Shown: positions 25,239 to 35,966, numbered from the stretch's first letter. The stretch is DNA of 64,000 bases from CBDATW01 sp965200605 (GCA_965200605.1 CBDATW010000002.1:537262-601261), one strand, 5' to 3'. Numbers and translations: made by a program. The notes: generated by a model not told the origin, from the letters alone.

Positions 25239-25988
25239 ATGATTTTAACAATAGATATTGGCAATAGTGCCCTTTCATTTAAATTTGAATCTAGTAAGAC
25301 AGCATACACTGTTTTACTCTCAATTAAAAAAGCTAAAAATCAAAAAGATATTGATAGCTTTTTAAAAAACTTTTTAACAGACAAAAACATTGATCCCAAA
25401 TATGTAAAAGACATTGTAATTTGTTCAGTTGTAGATTCTACAAAAGAAATTTTAGTAAAATCATTAAATAAAATATTTAATGCTAAAATCAGATGTTTAA
25501 TTTGAAATAAACAAAATATTATTAAAATTAAAATTGATACACCAGAAAAACTAGGTGCTGATATGATTGCAACTGCAATTGGTGCAGCAGAGAAATATAA
25601 AAATGATATTTGTATAATTGATCTTGGAACTGCATCAACTATTTCTGTAATTAATCGTAAAAAGGAATTTCTTGCATACAATATTATGCCAGGAATTAAA
25701 ATCCAATTTGAATCACTTGCTAATGAAACATTTAAACTTCCAGAAGTTAAACCAAAACACTCAAAAGATATTTTAGGCAAAAATACCCAAGATGCTATTT
25801 TATCAGGAGTTTTAAGGGGGCATGCTAATTCGATTAATCACTTTATTAATCAAATTAATACTAGCTTTCCTGATTTAACAATTATATTAACTGGCGGTTT
25901 TTCTCAATATGTTAGAAATTATCTAACATTTAATCATAAGTTTTATCCTGATATAATTCATGATGGTTTAAAAAAATTAATTAAATAA
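25239..25988 (+). CDS. coaX: Type III pantothenate kinase
   Basis: 249 residues with one TGA Trp. It phosphorylates pantothenate, the first step of CoA synthesis. Motifs of the CoaX class: MILTIDIGNSALSF (phosphate loop), PEKLGADMIATAIGA with the catalytic Asp, IIDLGTASTISVI, and NIMPGIKIQFESLANETFKLP. The usual DxGTATTxD second Asp is a Ser/Val stretch here. With the divergent coaBC it gives a path from pantothenate to phosphopantetheine, more than many mycoplasmas keep. Confidence 0.92.
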
Positions 25989-26125
25989 AAAAATATTAAA
26001 AATTTAGACTTTTTATTTAGCTTGTTTATTATGGACAAACCTTTTTTAAATTATTTAATTATTTGATTTTTTTACTTTCAGGACCATATAAGGTAAAATA
26101 ATATAACAATAATAAAGGGAGAATT

Positions 26126-27115
26126 ATGAATTTAATTGAAAATTGTATAGATAAATTATCTAAATTAGATAACAAAATCAAAATTGCTTTTGTTGAGGGT
26201 AATTCTTGTCGGATGATTAAGGCTGCAAAAGAACTAAAAGCAAAAAATGTTTTAGAACCAATTATGATTTTTGAAACTACTAAATCTTTTGAAGAAAACA
26301 AAAATGATTTAGATGGTTTTGAAACATTTATAATCGATCAAAGAGAAGATGAAATCAAAGAGCTTGCTAAAAAATATCAAGAACTAAGAAATGGAAAAGA
26401 AGATTTTGCACAATCATTTGCTAATTTACAAAAAGCAGAGTTTGTAGCAGCAATGTTAATGCAAAGCGGTAAAGCAGATGGAGCATTAGGTGGAGTTCAT
26501 TTACCTACAAGCAAAATTCTTAAAGCTGCTTTTAAGACCATTGGATCAAAGGAAGATATTAAAACTATATCTTCAATTATGATTATGGCAAAGGATAAAG
26601 AAACATATCTATTTGGAGATATTTCAGTAAATCCAGATCCAGATGCACACCAACTTGCTGATATAGCCCAAAATGCAAGTGAATTTGCCAAAGGTTTTGA
26701 TATTGATCAAAAACTTGCATTTCTATCATTTTCAACATCAGGTTCAGCCTCAAATCACCAAACTCAAAAAGTAATTGAGGCAACCAAAGAATATAATTTA
26801 CGAAAAATTTCACAATATGATGCAATTGGAGAAGTGCAATTTGATGCAGCTTTTGTTGATTCGATTAAAGATCAAAAATATAAATATGATTATGGTTTTA
26901 AGGGAACAGCAAAAATCTTTATCTTTCCAGATCTAAATGCTGGAAATATTGGTTATAAAATTGCTCAAAGAATGGGAAATTGATCAGCAATGGGACCAAT
27001 TATCACTGGTTTAAAAAAACCATATAACGATTTATCAAGGGGATCAACAGTGCAAAACATTGTTGATTCAGCAATTGTTACTGCTATGCAAGCATTAAAT
27101 GCCCAAGGAGGATAA
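26126..27115 (+). CDS. pta: Phosphate acetyltransferase
   Basis: 329 residues, single-domain PTA form. It converts acetyl-CoA and phosphate to acetyl-phosphate and CoA. Signatures: FVEGNSCRMIKAA, GKADGALGGVHLPTSKILKA, FLSFSTSGSASNHQTQKV and FIFPDLNAGNIGYKIAQR. One TGA Trp near the end (RMGNW). RBS AAGGGAG. It ends 1 base before the ackA ATG, a two-gene operon for substrate-level phosphorylation. Confidence 0.96.
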
Positions 27116-27116
27116 T

Positions 27117-28304
27117 ATGAGTAAAATACTAGTTATTAATGCTGGTTCATCAACTATTAAATGAAAAGTATTTGCCCAAGATAATTTAACTATAATTGCT
27201 GAGGGAGTAGCTGATAGAATTGGTATTGATGGCATTTTAGAAACAAAATTCAATGGTGAAAAACACAAAGTTGAACAATTACTAAAAGACCATGTAAAAG
27301 CAATGGATGCACTTTTGGAACAAATGCAATCATTAAAAATAATTTCTGATATTTCAGAAATTTCATCCATTGGACATAGGGTTGTTCATGGCGGAGAAGA
27401 ATTTAGTCAATCAGTAATTTTAAATGAACAAAACATTAAAAAAATTGCTGATTTATCAGTTCTTGCACCTCTACATAATCCTAATGCAGTTAGTGTAATT
27501 AAGGCTTGTTTAGAAATTTTTGGAAAAGATATTTTTCAAACTGCAACATTTGATACATCTTTCCATACAACAATTCCATCAGTTAATTCAACATATCCAA
27601 TTAATGCTAATTTAGCAGAAGAGCTAAAAATTAAAAAATATGGATTTCATGGAACTTCACACCGTTATATTACAAATAAATTAAAAGAAATTTTAAATAA
27701 AGATTCAGTAACATTTATCAATGCCCATATTGGTAATGGAGCATCAATATGTGCCATTAAAGATAATAAATCATTTGATACAACAATGGGTCTTACACCA
27801 CTTTCGGGGGTAATGATGGGTACAAGATCAGGAGATATTGATCCTTCAATTATTAAATTTATTATGGATAATAAAAAAATATCAATTGATGAAGTTGATG
27901 CTATTTTAAATAAAGAATCAGGAATGAAAGGTGTTTCAAAAATCTCTCCAGATATGAGAGATATTCTAGCTGCAATTGATAAAAATGACAGTCAAGCTAT
28001 CTTTGCATATGAGCTATATGTACAAAGTGCAGTTGATGTTATTGCCAAATATGCCAATAAGCTAGAACACAAAATAGATGCCCTCGTCTTTACAGCTGGT
28101 ATTGGTGAAAACGATTCATATTTTAGAAAAAGTGTTGTTAAAAAACTGACATTTGATAAAATAAGTATTGATTTTAAAGAAAATAAAATCATAAGCGATG
28201 AACCTAGAAAAATATCAAATGATGATTCTAATCTTGATATTTTTGTAGTCCCAACAGATGAGGAACTATTAATCGCACAAGACAATAAAGAATTAAAAAA
28301 ATAA
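27117..28304 (+). CDS. ackA: Acetate kinase
   Basis: 395 residues. It transfers phosphate from acetyl-phosphate to ADP, releasing acetate. Motifs: N-terminal ILVINAGSSTIKWKVF (one TGA Trp), GHRVVHGGEEF, KYGFHGTSHRYIT with the catalytic His, FINAHIGNGASICAI, and the second signature GLTPLSGVMMGTRSGDIDP. FTAGIGEN near the C-terminus. RBS GGAGG inside the end of pta. Makes ATP from acetyl-CoA together with pta. Confidence 0.97.
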
Positions 28305-28353
28305 AAACAAGTATTTTTAATTGACTAACTACTAAAAACTATATTAAAAAATA

Positions 28354-28470
28354 AATAATACTATAAAAAACAAAATAATACTATAAAAAACAAAATAATA
28401 CTATAAAAAACAAAATAATACTATAAAAAACAAAATAATACTATAAAAAACAAATAATACTATAAAAAAA
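28354..28470. repeat. Tandem array of a 20-bp A-rich unit, about 5.5 copies
   Basis: Unit CTATAAAAAACAAAATAATA repeats perfectly four times (28361-28440), then once with one A missing (28441-28459), flanked by partial copies. It fills the intergenic space between ackA and nox, upstream of the nox RBS. The period of two helical turns would give phased A-tract bending. Unit number could vary between strains (VNTR). Confidence 0.9.
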
Positions 28471-28554
28471 TCAATCAATTCAAAAATCTATGAAAAAAAA
28501 GAAAAGACAAGTTTACAAATTGAATTATAGTTTAATTATAAGAAGGAATACATA

Positions 28555-30018
28555 TTGAAAAAGATAACAAAAGTGATAGTAGTTGGCGTCAATCATGCCG
28601 GAACATCTTTTATTAGAACACTAGCAATGCTTGATAAAAAAATAAAAATTAATGCCTATGATAGAAATGATAATATTTCATTTCTAGGCTGTGGTATTGC
28701 ACTTTGAGTAGGAGGAGAATTTAAGGACCCAAATGGTCTATTTTACTCAACACATGAAACATTAGAAAATGTTTATAAAGCTAATGTTAAAATGGAACAT
28801 GATGTTATTGAAATTAACACAAAGAAAAAATATGTAGTTGTAAAAGATCTAAAGACAGGAAAAACAAAAACTGATAAATTTGACAAATTAGTTTATGCTG
28901 GTGGAACATGACCAATTAAACTCCCAGTTGAAGGTGCTGATCTAAAGGGAATTCACTTTTCAAAAATCTTCCAACATGCCAAAGTTATTAAAAGTGCATG
29001 TAACTCTAAAAAAGTTAAAGATGTTGTAATTATTGGTGCTGGATATATTGGAATTGAGCTTGTAGAAGCATTCCACAAAGCTGGTAAAAAAGTAACTCTT
29101 ATTGATATGGTAAATAGAGTTATTCCAAGATACTTTGATCCTGAGTTTACAACACCTCTAATGAATACAATGAAAAAAGAGGGCATTAAACTGGCAATGG
29201 GACAAATGACAACTGGATTTATCGGTGATAAAAAAGGTAATGTTACTCATGTTAAAACAAATAAAGGAAAATTCAAAGCTGATATTGTAATTTCTGCTGT
29301 GGGATTTAATGCTAATACTAAATTACTTGAAGGTCAGGTAAGAATGAATCCAAGAAAAGCCATTGTTGTAAATCAACACCAAGAAACATCTAAAAAAGGA
29401 GTTTATGCAATTGGTGATTCAACATGCATTAAACATAATCAATTAGGTGCAGCTCATGTTGCCCTTGCAACTAATGCTGTTAAAACTGGTCTTGCAGCAG
29501 CTTGACACATTGTTAATGGAGCTAAAGCTACAAAATTCCCAGGAGTTAATGGAACAAATGCAATTGCCGTATTTGACTACAATTATTCTTCAACAGGGCT
29601 ATCTGAAGAATCAGCAAAAGCATTTAAAATTCCTCATGCCATAGCTTATTTAGAAGATAAAGACAGACCAGAATTTATGCATGATGCCCAAGATGTATCA
29701 TTTAAAATTGTTTATGATCCAAAAACACTTAAACTAATTGGGGCACAAGTTGGATCAAGATATGTAAATCACGCTGAGGTAATGTATGCCTTTTCACTTG
29801 CACTATCAAAAGGAATGACACTTCCTGAAATTGCCTTAATGGATGTTTATTTCCTTCCCCACTTCAATAAACCATTTAATTTTATGCTAAGAACTGTAAT
29901 GAAAGCTATGGGTCTAGATTACAACGAGTATGAAAAAAACTTTAAAAAACCTAAAAAGAAAGCCAAAAAGAAAACTACAAAAAAATCTAAAAGAAATAAT
30001 TTAAAAAATCTGTTATAA
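28555..30018 (+). CDS. nox: NADH oxidase (water-forming type), Lys-rich C-terminal tail
   Basis: 487 residues starting at TTG 28555 (RBS GAAGGAA nine bases upstream; no in-frame ATG). A flavoprotein that oxidises NADH with oxygen. FAD-binding VIVVGVNHAGTSFIRTL, redox-active Cys in ISFLGCGIALW (the Cys42 position of Enterococcus Nox), the NAD motif VVIIGAGYIGIELVEAF, and VYAIGDSTCIKH. The last ~22 residues are almost all basic (KKPKKKAKKKTTKKSKR), beyond the usual Nox end. It regenerates NAD+ for Ald and glycolysis. Confidence 0.94.
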
Positions 30019-30030
30019 ACAGATTTTTTT
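30003..30030. terminator. Terminator between nox and the convergent membrane gene
   Basis: AAAAATCTGTT / AACAGATTTTT stem with a 3-base loop and a T-tract. It includes the nox stop codon. Confidence 0.75.
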
Positions 30031-30340
30031 ATTTATTATTTGATAATACAATTCCCATCATAAATGCACATATTCCAATCATTCACCAAGGTAAAATAAA
30101 TGTAAAGAACAGGCCGATTACCCAACCTACTTCAAAACCGTATAGTGCATATAGAAATGGTCCATAAACTAATGCAATTGTTAAAATTAACATTTTAATA
30201 AAGCGATGTTTTTTCTTTATGGTTCAAATTAATTCAGCATTACCATTTCTAAAATTACTTATTATAAAATAAAAGACTAATGTTAAAAAAATAAATGCAC
30301 CTGGAAAATATATTAGAGACTCCATTAATTGTATATCCAT
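30029..30340 (-). CDS. Small membrane protein of unknown function
   Basis: 103 residues with TGA as Trp; starts MDIQLMESLIYFPGAF behind RBS AAAGGAG. Three hydrophobic segments: FIFLTLVFYFIIS, MLILTIALVYGPFLYAL and GWVIGLFFTFILPWWMIGICAFMMG, with a basic cytoplasmic loop (IKKKHRFIK). No family recognised. Convergent with nox and divergent from the ECF gene. Confidence 0.7.
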
Positions 30341-30430
30341 ATTTTACTCCTTTATGTGATTATAGCATAAAAATTTAATTAGCTTAAAAACAGGACACAA
30401 TTATTTTTAAAAATAAATTATAATATTATT

Positions 30431-31633
30431 ATGATAAAAAATAGAGAAATAGCTTTTAATGCTATAACAATAGCAATAGTTATATTATTAACAATTATCA
30501 AACCACTAGGTTATCCAATTATTGGGCCAATTTCTGCTACTACTGTTCACATCCCAATATTAATTGCCATTGGATATTATAAAAAATTACCACAAGCCAT
30601 AATGTTTGGTTTGGTTTTTGGAATTTCATCAATGATTTCAAATGCTCTGGTTCCAAGCCTTTTTTCACCTCTATTTTTAAATCCATTAATTTCAGTTCTC
30701 CCAAGAGTTGCAATGGCAATTGTTGCTTATTTTGCTTTTAAAAAATTTACAGCACCAATTGCAGCATTTATTGGATCATATGCCAATAGCCTATTTGTTT
30801 TAGGAGCACTTGGTTTAATTTATAAAAGCAAAATTGAATTTATGTCTTTTCCATTTTGACCTTGAGTTCAAGGAATAATAATAAGTAATGCTCTTGTAGA
30901 AGCGGTTATGGCCGCTATAATTGTCTCAGCTTTACTTAAAATTTTGAAAAAAAGATATAATAAGTATATGGAATGAAATAGAGAAATATTTAAAGTTAAT
31001 AACTTATGAAATGAGTTTTTAAGCAAGGAAATAGAAAAAGAATATTTTAAAGATATCGTTGATTTTTTAAATGCTAATAATCATCAAATAATTTTTCCTA
31101 AAAAAGAGGATGTTTTTAATGCATTTAAACTTTGCAATTTAGATAATGTTAAAGTTGTAATATTAGGTCAAGATCCATATCATGGTTATAATCAAGCTAA
31201 TGGTTTGGCTTTTTCTGTTAATCTAGGAATTAAAAATCCTCCCTCATTATCTAATATGTATAAAGAACTCACAGAAGACTTAGGAATTACAAGACAAAAC
31301 GGTGATTTAACAAGTTGAGCCAAGCAAGGAGTTTTTATGCTAAACAATACTTTAACAGTATTTAAAGGAATGGCTAATTCTCATAGAGATATTGGTTGAA
31401 ATACTTTTACTAATAATGTTATTAAATATTTAGATCAAGAAGTACAACCAATCTTTTTGCTTTGGGGAAGCTTTGCTCAAAAAAAAGCAAAGCTCATCAA
31501 GCATTCCCAAATTCTAAAGGCACCCCACCCTTCGCCTTTATCAGCTTATCGGGGATTTTTTGGATCAAAACCTTACTCAAAAATTAATAAAATATTAAAA
31601 GAAAATAATAAAAAACAAATAGATTGGAGATAG
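30431..31633 (+). CDS. ECF transporter S component continuous in frame with uracil-DNA glycosylase
   Basis: With TGA as Trp one frame of 400 codons stays open from ATG 30431 to TAG 31631. Residues 1-180 are a six-helix ECF S component (IIGPISATTVHIPILIAIGYY, MFGLVFGISSMISN, PLISVLPRVAMAIVAYFAF), which binds a vitamin or similar solute for the shared energising module; the ligand is not clear. Residues from Met180 on are a full uracil-DNA glycosylase. No stop codon separates them. Either a true fusion, or two proteins where ung starts at the internal ATG 30968 and the transporter subunit has lost its stop. There is no strong RBS at the internal ATG. Confidence 0.7.
30968..31633 (+). CDS. ung: Uracil-DNA glycosylase (domain or internal gene)
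   Basis: 221 residues from the internal ATG, the normal size of Ung. It excises uracil from DNA. Motifs: VVILGQDPYHG with the catalytic Asp, GLAFSVNLGIKNPPSLSNMYKEL, GVFMLNNTLTV, and APHPSPLSAYRGFFG with the His and the Leu intercalation loop. Upstream it is open in the same frame as the ECF S component. It ends 2 bases before the tsaC ATG. Confidence 0.9.
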
Positions 31634-31635
31634 AT

Positions 31636-32163
31636 ATGGCAAATAAAAAAGAAATCATCAAAGCTTTTAAAAATAATGAGGTAGTTATATTTCCAACTGA
31701 TACTGTTTGGGGTATTGGCGCTTTATATTCACAAGAAAATTCTATTAAAGTTGCCAAAATTAAAGGGAATCTATTAGATAAAAAATATACTGTAATGTTT
31801 AAAGATAAATATCAGGCACTAAAACATTGAAAAGAAAATGAGTTTTTAACAAATATTGTTAAAAAACATTTTCCTGGAGATTTAACAATAATTGCCCCCA
31901 CTAAAAATAAAGATGAATTTTTAGGAATTAGAATTCCAGATGATAAAGTACTTTTATCAATAATTAAGGAAGTAGGACCTATTATTGCAACATCAGCTAA
32001 TTTATCAGGAAAACCACCATTAAATAGTAAAAAAGATTTAAAAGCAACTTTTAAAAATATAAAAATTTTAGATGGAGTCCCTGGTGGAAAAAGTCCATCT
32101 ACTATTATAAAGGTTGTAAATGATAACATTACTATAATAAGACAAGGAGATAAAGTATTATAA
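31636..32163 (+). CDS. tsaC: TsaC/YrdC/Sua5-type threonylcarbamoyl-AMP synthase
   Basis: 175 residues. It makes threonylcarbamoyl-AMP for the t6A37 modification of ANN-decoding tRNAs. Typical pieces: VVIFPTDTVWGIGALYSQ, a basic KIKG segment, FPGDLTIIAPT, LGIRIPDD, and PIIATSANLSGKPP. One TGA Trp. The start at 31636 follows the ung stop directly, with GGAGATAG upstream as RBS. The short form lacks the extra Sua5 domain. Confidence 0.9.
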
Positions 32164-32178
32164 ATACTTTAATTTTTT
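32152..32178 (+). terminator. Terminator overlapping the tsaC stop
   Basis: AAAGTATT / AATACTTT stem with a short loop spanning the stop codon, followed by AATTTTTTTT. Confidence 0.6.
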
Positions 32179-32217
32179 TTGGTATAATTAAACAAAGTTA
32201 TTAAGGAATTATTATCT

Positions 32218-32667
32218 ATGACAAAAATTGCTATAGGGGCAGACCACGGTGGTTTTGCTCTTAAAGAAGCTATTAAAAAACATTTAGAAAAAAGCAACCT
32301 TGAAGTAGTGGATTTTGGAACAAATTCAGATGCTTCAGTTGATTATCCAGATTTTGGCCATGCTGTGGCAAATTTTGTTATAAAGGAAAAAGCTATAGGT
32401 ATTGCTATTTGTGGCTCTGGAATCGGTATTTCAATTACTGCCAATCGTCATAAAGGAATTAGATGTGGACTAATTAGAGAAGTTGATGAAGTAATATTAT
32501 CAAGACTTCACAACAATATAAATATGATTGCCCTTGGAGGGAGATTTACTCCAGTTGATAAAGCATTAAAAATTGTTGATGCTTTTATTAAATCAGAATA
32601 TGAAGGCGGTCGCCACAATAAAAGAATAGAAAAAATAGAGGATTTTTCAAATGAAAATAAATGCTAA
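32218..32667 (+). CDS. rpiB: Ribose-5-phosphate isomerase B
   Basis: 149 residues. It interconverts ribose-5-phosphate and ribulose-5-phosphate. MTKIAIGADHGGFALK, DFGTNSDASVDYPDFG, the catalytic Cys in GIAICGSGIGISITANR, and ALGGRF are all present. RBS AAGGAATT. Its 3' end overlaps glyA by 17 bases. In Firmicutes rpiB and glyA are also often adjacent, followed by the atp operon, as here. Confidence 0.96.
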   Translation: MTKIAIGADHGGFALKEAIKKHLEKSNLEVVDFGTNSDASVDYPDFGHAVANFVIKEKAIGIAICGSGIGISITANRHKGIRCGLIREVDEVILSRLHNNINMIALGGRFTPVDKALKIVDAFIKSEYEGGRHNKRIEKIEDFSNENKC

Positions 32668-33889
32668 AATTACCAAATCATTGAAAGATGAATTAAAAAG
32701 ACAAAGAGAACATATTGAACTAATTGCCTCAGAAAACTTTGCTTCAAAAGAAGTCATGGAACTAACTGGTTCAATATTTACTAATAAATATGCAGAAGGT
32801 TATCCAGGCAAAAGATATTATGGAGGATGTGAAAATGTTGATATTGTTGAACAATTAGCCATTGATACATTAAAAGAAATTTTTAAGGTAGATCATGCCA
32901 ATGTTCAACCACATTCAGGATCGCAAGCCAATGCTGCTGTTTATAAAGCTCTTGATATTAAGCCAGGAGATACAATTTTAGGAATGGATCTTGCAGCTGG
33001 GGGACATTTAACTCATGGATATAAAATGAACTTTTCAGGCGATCTTTATAAATCAATATCCTATGGTGTTGATAAGAAAACTGGAAGAATTGATATGAGT
33101 GAAGTTGCAAAACTTGCTAAAAAGCATAAACCTAAAGTTATTATAGTTGGAGCATCTGCTTATTCAAGAAAACTTAACTTTAAAAAGTTTTCAGAAATTG
33201 CCAAAAAGAATAAAGCCTATCTTTGAGCAGATATTGCCCATATTGCAGGATTAATTGCTGGAGGACAACATCCCTCACCTGCTAAGTATTGTGATGTTAT
33301 TACATCTACTACTCACAAAACTCTAAGAGGTCCACGGGGCGGAATTATTATGTCTAAAAAAGAGTTAGCTAAAAGAGTTGACTTTTCAATTTTTCCATAT
33401 TTTCAAGGAGGACCACTTGAAAATATCATTGCTGCTAAAGCTCAATGTTTTATTGAAGCTAAAACTCCTGCATTTAAAAAGTATGCAAAACAGGTTGTAT
33501 CAAATTCCAAAGCTTTTGCTGCTAAATTAAAATCACTTAAAGTAAAAGTGGTTACTGGAGGAACTGATAACCATCTCTTTACTTTTAATGTAAAAGATAC
33601 ATGAGGAATTACTGGCAAAGATGCAGAAAAGATTTTACATTCAGTAAATATTACTACAAATAAAAACATGATTCCATTTGATAGTGAATCACCATTTAAA
33701 ACTTCAGGAATTAGAGTAGGAACTCCTGCTATGACAACTAGGGGTTATAAAGAAAAAGAATTTAGACTAGTTGCTAATTTAATTTATCAAGCCCTAGAAA
33801 ATAGAAATGATCAAAAGAAATTGAAAGTAATTAAAAATAAAGTAATTGCTTTAAATAGAAAGTTTCCACTTTATAAAGGAATGAAATAA
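32651..33889 (+). CDS. glyA: Serine hydroxymethyltransferase
   Basis: 412 residues with TGA Trp codons. A PLP enzyme converting serine and tetrahydrofolate to glycine and methylene-THF. ELIASENFASKEVMELTGS, NKYAEGYPGKRYYGGCENVD, QPHSGSQANAAVY, DIAHIAGLIAGG, the PLP Lys in TSTTHKTLRGPRGG, and SGIRVGTPAMTTRG. The start lies inside rpiB; its stop overlaps the ATG of the next gene (TAATG), so the chain rpiB-glyA-atp is coupled. Confidence 0.96.
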
Positions 33890-34095
33890 TGAAACTAGAT
33901 TTTTCCAAGTATCATTGATTAATGATTGGATCTAATATTGGTGCAACTATTTTAGTATCAATACTAATTGGCCTCTGGCTTGATAGTAAGTATAATACTA
34001 AACCAAAGTTTTTGCTAATATTTTTAGCTCTTGCTATTTTCCACACATTTTTCTTAATTTGGAATATTAATCGGAAATTAAATAAGGAGAAATAA
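33889..34095 (+). CDS. atpZ: AtpZ/AtpI-like two-helix protein of the ATP synthase operon
   Basis: 68 residues with TGA as Trp. Two hydrophobic hairpin helices (IGATILVSILIGLWLD and FLLIFLALAIFHTFFLIW), the pattern of the AtpZ/F0F1-ATPase assembly-related family (PF09527) found at the head of atp operons. The start overlaps the glyA stop. It may help assemble the c-ring or carry Mg2+; this is family knowledge, not visible in the sequence. Confidence 0.75.
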
Positions 34096-34096
34096 A

Positions 34097-34447
34097 ATGG
34101 ATGTTAAAACAGTATGAAAATATTATTTACTAATAAATCTGCCATTACTTGCAATTTTATTTGCATTATTTAGATCAAAGGCATTAATTGGTTATGTAAT
34201 AGGAATTGTACTGGCACTTATTCAAATTTGATTTAATTTCTTTAAAAGTCAATCTCTACTTGAAGACCATTTAGTTTATGGAGGCAAAAAAATAGTTTTA
34301 CATAAAGGTATGTTTTTATTCTTTATTATTCATTTTATTATTTTACTAATTGTCTTAAAAAAATGAGGTTTAAATGGCTTTTTGGCCACAACAGTACCGT
34401 TGTGATTACAAAAAGTAGCATACATGCTTGCACTAAAAGAACAATAA
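34097..34447 (+). CDS. atpI: AtpI-like ATP synthase-associated membrane protein
   Basis: 116 residues, four TGA Trp. Three to four membrane segments: LLINLPLLAILFALF, IGYVIGIVLALIQIWFNFF, FLFFIIHFIILLIVL. Size, hydrophobicity and position just before atpB fit the ATP synthase I (AtpI) chain, a c-ring assembly factor. Sequence similarity is too weak to be sure. RBS AAGGAGAAA overlaps the upstream stop. Confidence 0.6.
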
Positions 34448-34466
34448 GGAAGGGAGGTGTTAATTA

Positions 34467-35132
34467 GTGATCAAAATACAAACTCAGCTTTTGAGTTTAC
34501 TATTACTTATGGTAATACTGATAGTATTTACATTTTACTATCGCCAAAAACTAGCAAAAGCTAACCCATTAAAAGCCCCAAAAGGGATAATTTTAATAAT
34601 GGAAAATTATGTATCAATAGTTGATGGTTTAGTTGAAGAAAATCTAGGTAAAAAATGGGTAGTTAAATTTGGCCCATACATTGGAACTTTAGGTTATCTA
34701 TTATTTATCGGTACAGCTATTGGAATATTTGGAATAACTCCAGTTACCTCATCGCTTTCATTTACGTTTGCTTTGGGAACCATAACTTTTTCAATGATGC
34801 AAATAGTATCATTTAGATCAAAAGGTTGGGGATGATTTAAAGGACTTGCAGAACCATTTGCTATCTTTATTCCAGTAAACATCCTTGCTATGTGAGCCCC
34901 ACTTATTTCAATTTCACTACGTTTATTTGCCAACATTTTAGCTGGTGCCATTATTGTAAAAATGGGATATACTTTTACTGGATGATTATCATCATCTGTT
35001 GGATCGCCAATTGACATCATAGGAGTATTAGTCGGTCCATTCTTCCACGCATATTTTGATTTATTTGCGGGACTAATACAAACAATAGTGTTTATTTCAC
35101 TAACTGTAATTTACATTTCACAAGAACAATAA
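34467..35132 (+). CDS. atpB: ATP synthase subunit a
   Basis: 221 residues from GTG 34467, with a strong RBS (GGGAGG) 10 bases upstream. It forms the proton half-channels next to the c-ring. The essential Arg is in SISLRLFANILAGAII; GPFFHAYFDLFAGLIQTIVFISLT is the last helix. KPLKAPKG-like segment (PLKAPKGIILIMENYV) and WFKGLAEPFAIFIPVNIL are typical. TGA Trp codons are used. Confidence 0.94.
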
Positions 35133-35142
35133 GGAGAAAGAT

Positions 35143-35424
35143 ATGGAATTATTAACATTTATTACATTTGCAGCAAATGTTGCCCAAGATTTTGGACCTT
35201 TACAAAAGGGTTTAATGGCTTTGGGGGCAGGTCTTGCTGTTACAACTGGGGTTGGAGCTGGTATTGGGCAGGGCATTGCTGCTGGTAGAGCTTGTGAAGC
35301 TGTTGGGAGAAATCCTGAAGCTGAAGGAAAAATTCGAACAACAATGATTCTAGGGATTGCCCTGGCAGAAACAACAGGTCTATATGGTCTGGTTGTCTCA
35401 ATTCTAATTCTATTTGTATTTTAG
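35143..35424 (+). CDS. atpE: ATP synthase subunit c
   Basis: 93 residues, two-helix hairpin. The ion-binding carboxylate is the Glu in GIALAETTGLYGLV; the polar loop is AVGRNPEAEGKIR; helix 1 has GAGLAVTTGVGAGIGQGIAAG. No Na+-type Gln/Ser signature is obvious beyond Gln in GIGQG, so the coupling ion is not determined here. RBS AAGGAGA. Confidence 0.96.
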   Translation: MELLTFITFAANVAQDFGPLQKGLMALGAGLAVTTGVGAGIGQGIAAGRACEAVGRNPEAEGKIRTTMILGIALAETTGLYGLVVSILILFVF

Positions 35425-35465
35425 AATTAAAAACTAAACTATAAAAATTAAAGAAAGGATCTATT

Positions 35466-35966
35466 ATGGATATACCTGTAAAAGAATGGCTCTGACCCAA
35501 TTGGGCAACATTTACTACCACACTTTTAGTACTGGCTTTTAGCTACTATCTTTTTAGAAAACATCTCTTTGGACCTACCAGAGAATTTATGAAAAAGCGT
35601 TCAAATTTTATTGATAAAAATATCAAAGATTCAATTCAGGCAAAAGATCAAGCTCAAAAAGAGCTAGATAATGCTCAAAAAGAATTTGACAAGTCAATAA
35701 AAGATGCTGCTAGTTATCTTGAAGGCAAGATGTCAGTTGCTGATCAAAAAGCACAACAACTTATTGATAATACAAAAGCTGATTTAAGCCAACTAAAAGA
35801 AACAACCAGAGAAGCATTAAGTAATGCTGAGGCTGAAGCAAGAAAAAATCTTAAAAAAGAAGTTGCAGAAATTTCAATTGCTGCTGCATCAAAAGTTTTG
35901 CAAAGAGAAATTGATGAAAAAGATAGTGCTAAATTAGTTGATGATTTTATTAAGGATATTAATTAA
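35466..35966 (+). CDS. atpF: ATP synthase subunit b
   Basis: 166 residues with one TGA Trp (EWLWPNW). A single N-terminal membrane helix (ATFTTTLLVLAFSYYLF) followed by a long charged coiled-coil stalk (KDQAQKELDNAQKEFDKS and onward) and the C-terminal AASKVLQREIDEKD that binds delta. Not a lipoprotein, unlike subunit b of some mycoplasmas. Stop overlaps the atpH ATG. Confidence 0.95.

Noticed and set aside
26583..26825. Minus-strand open frame within pta
   Set aside because: Shadow of a strongly conserved coding frame; no RBS and no family similarity. The same applies to other antisense frames inside greA, obg, glyA and the atp genes.
28354..28470. CRISPR-like array
   Set aside because: The 20-bp units are directly adjacent with no unique spacers and no cas genes are present; it is a simple tandem repeat.
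34467..34469. A later ATG as the start of atpB
   Set aside because: GTG 34467 has a strong GGGAGG RBS at good spacing and adds residues that continue the first membrane helix; later Met codons would truncate it.
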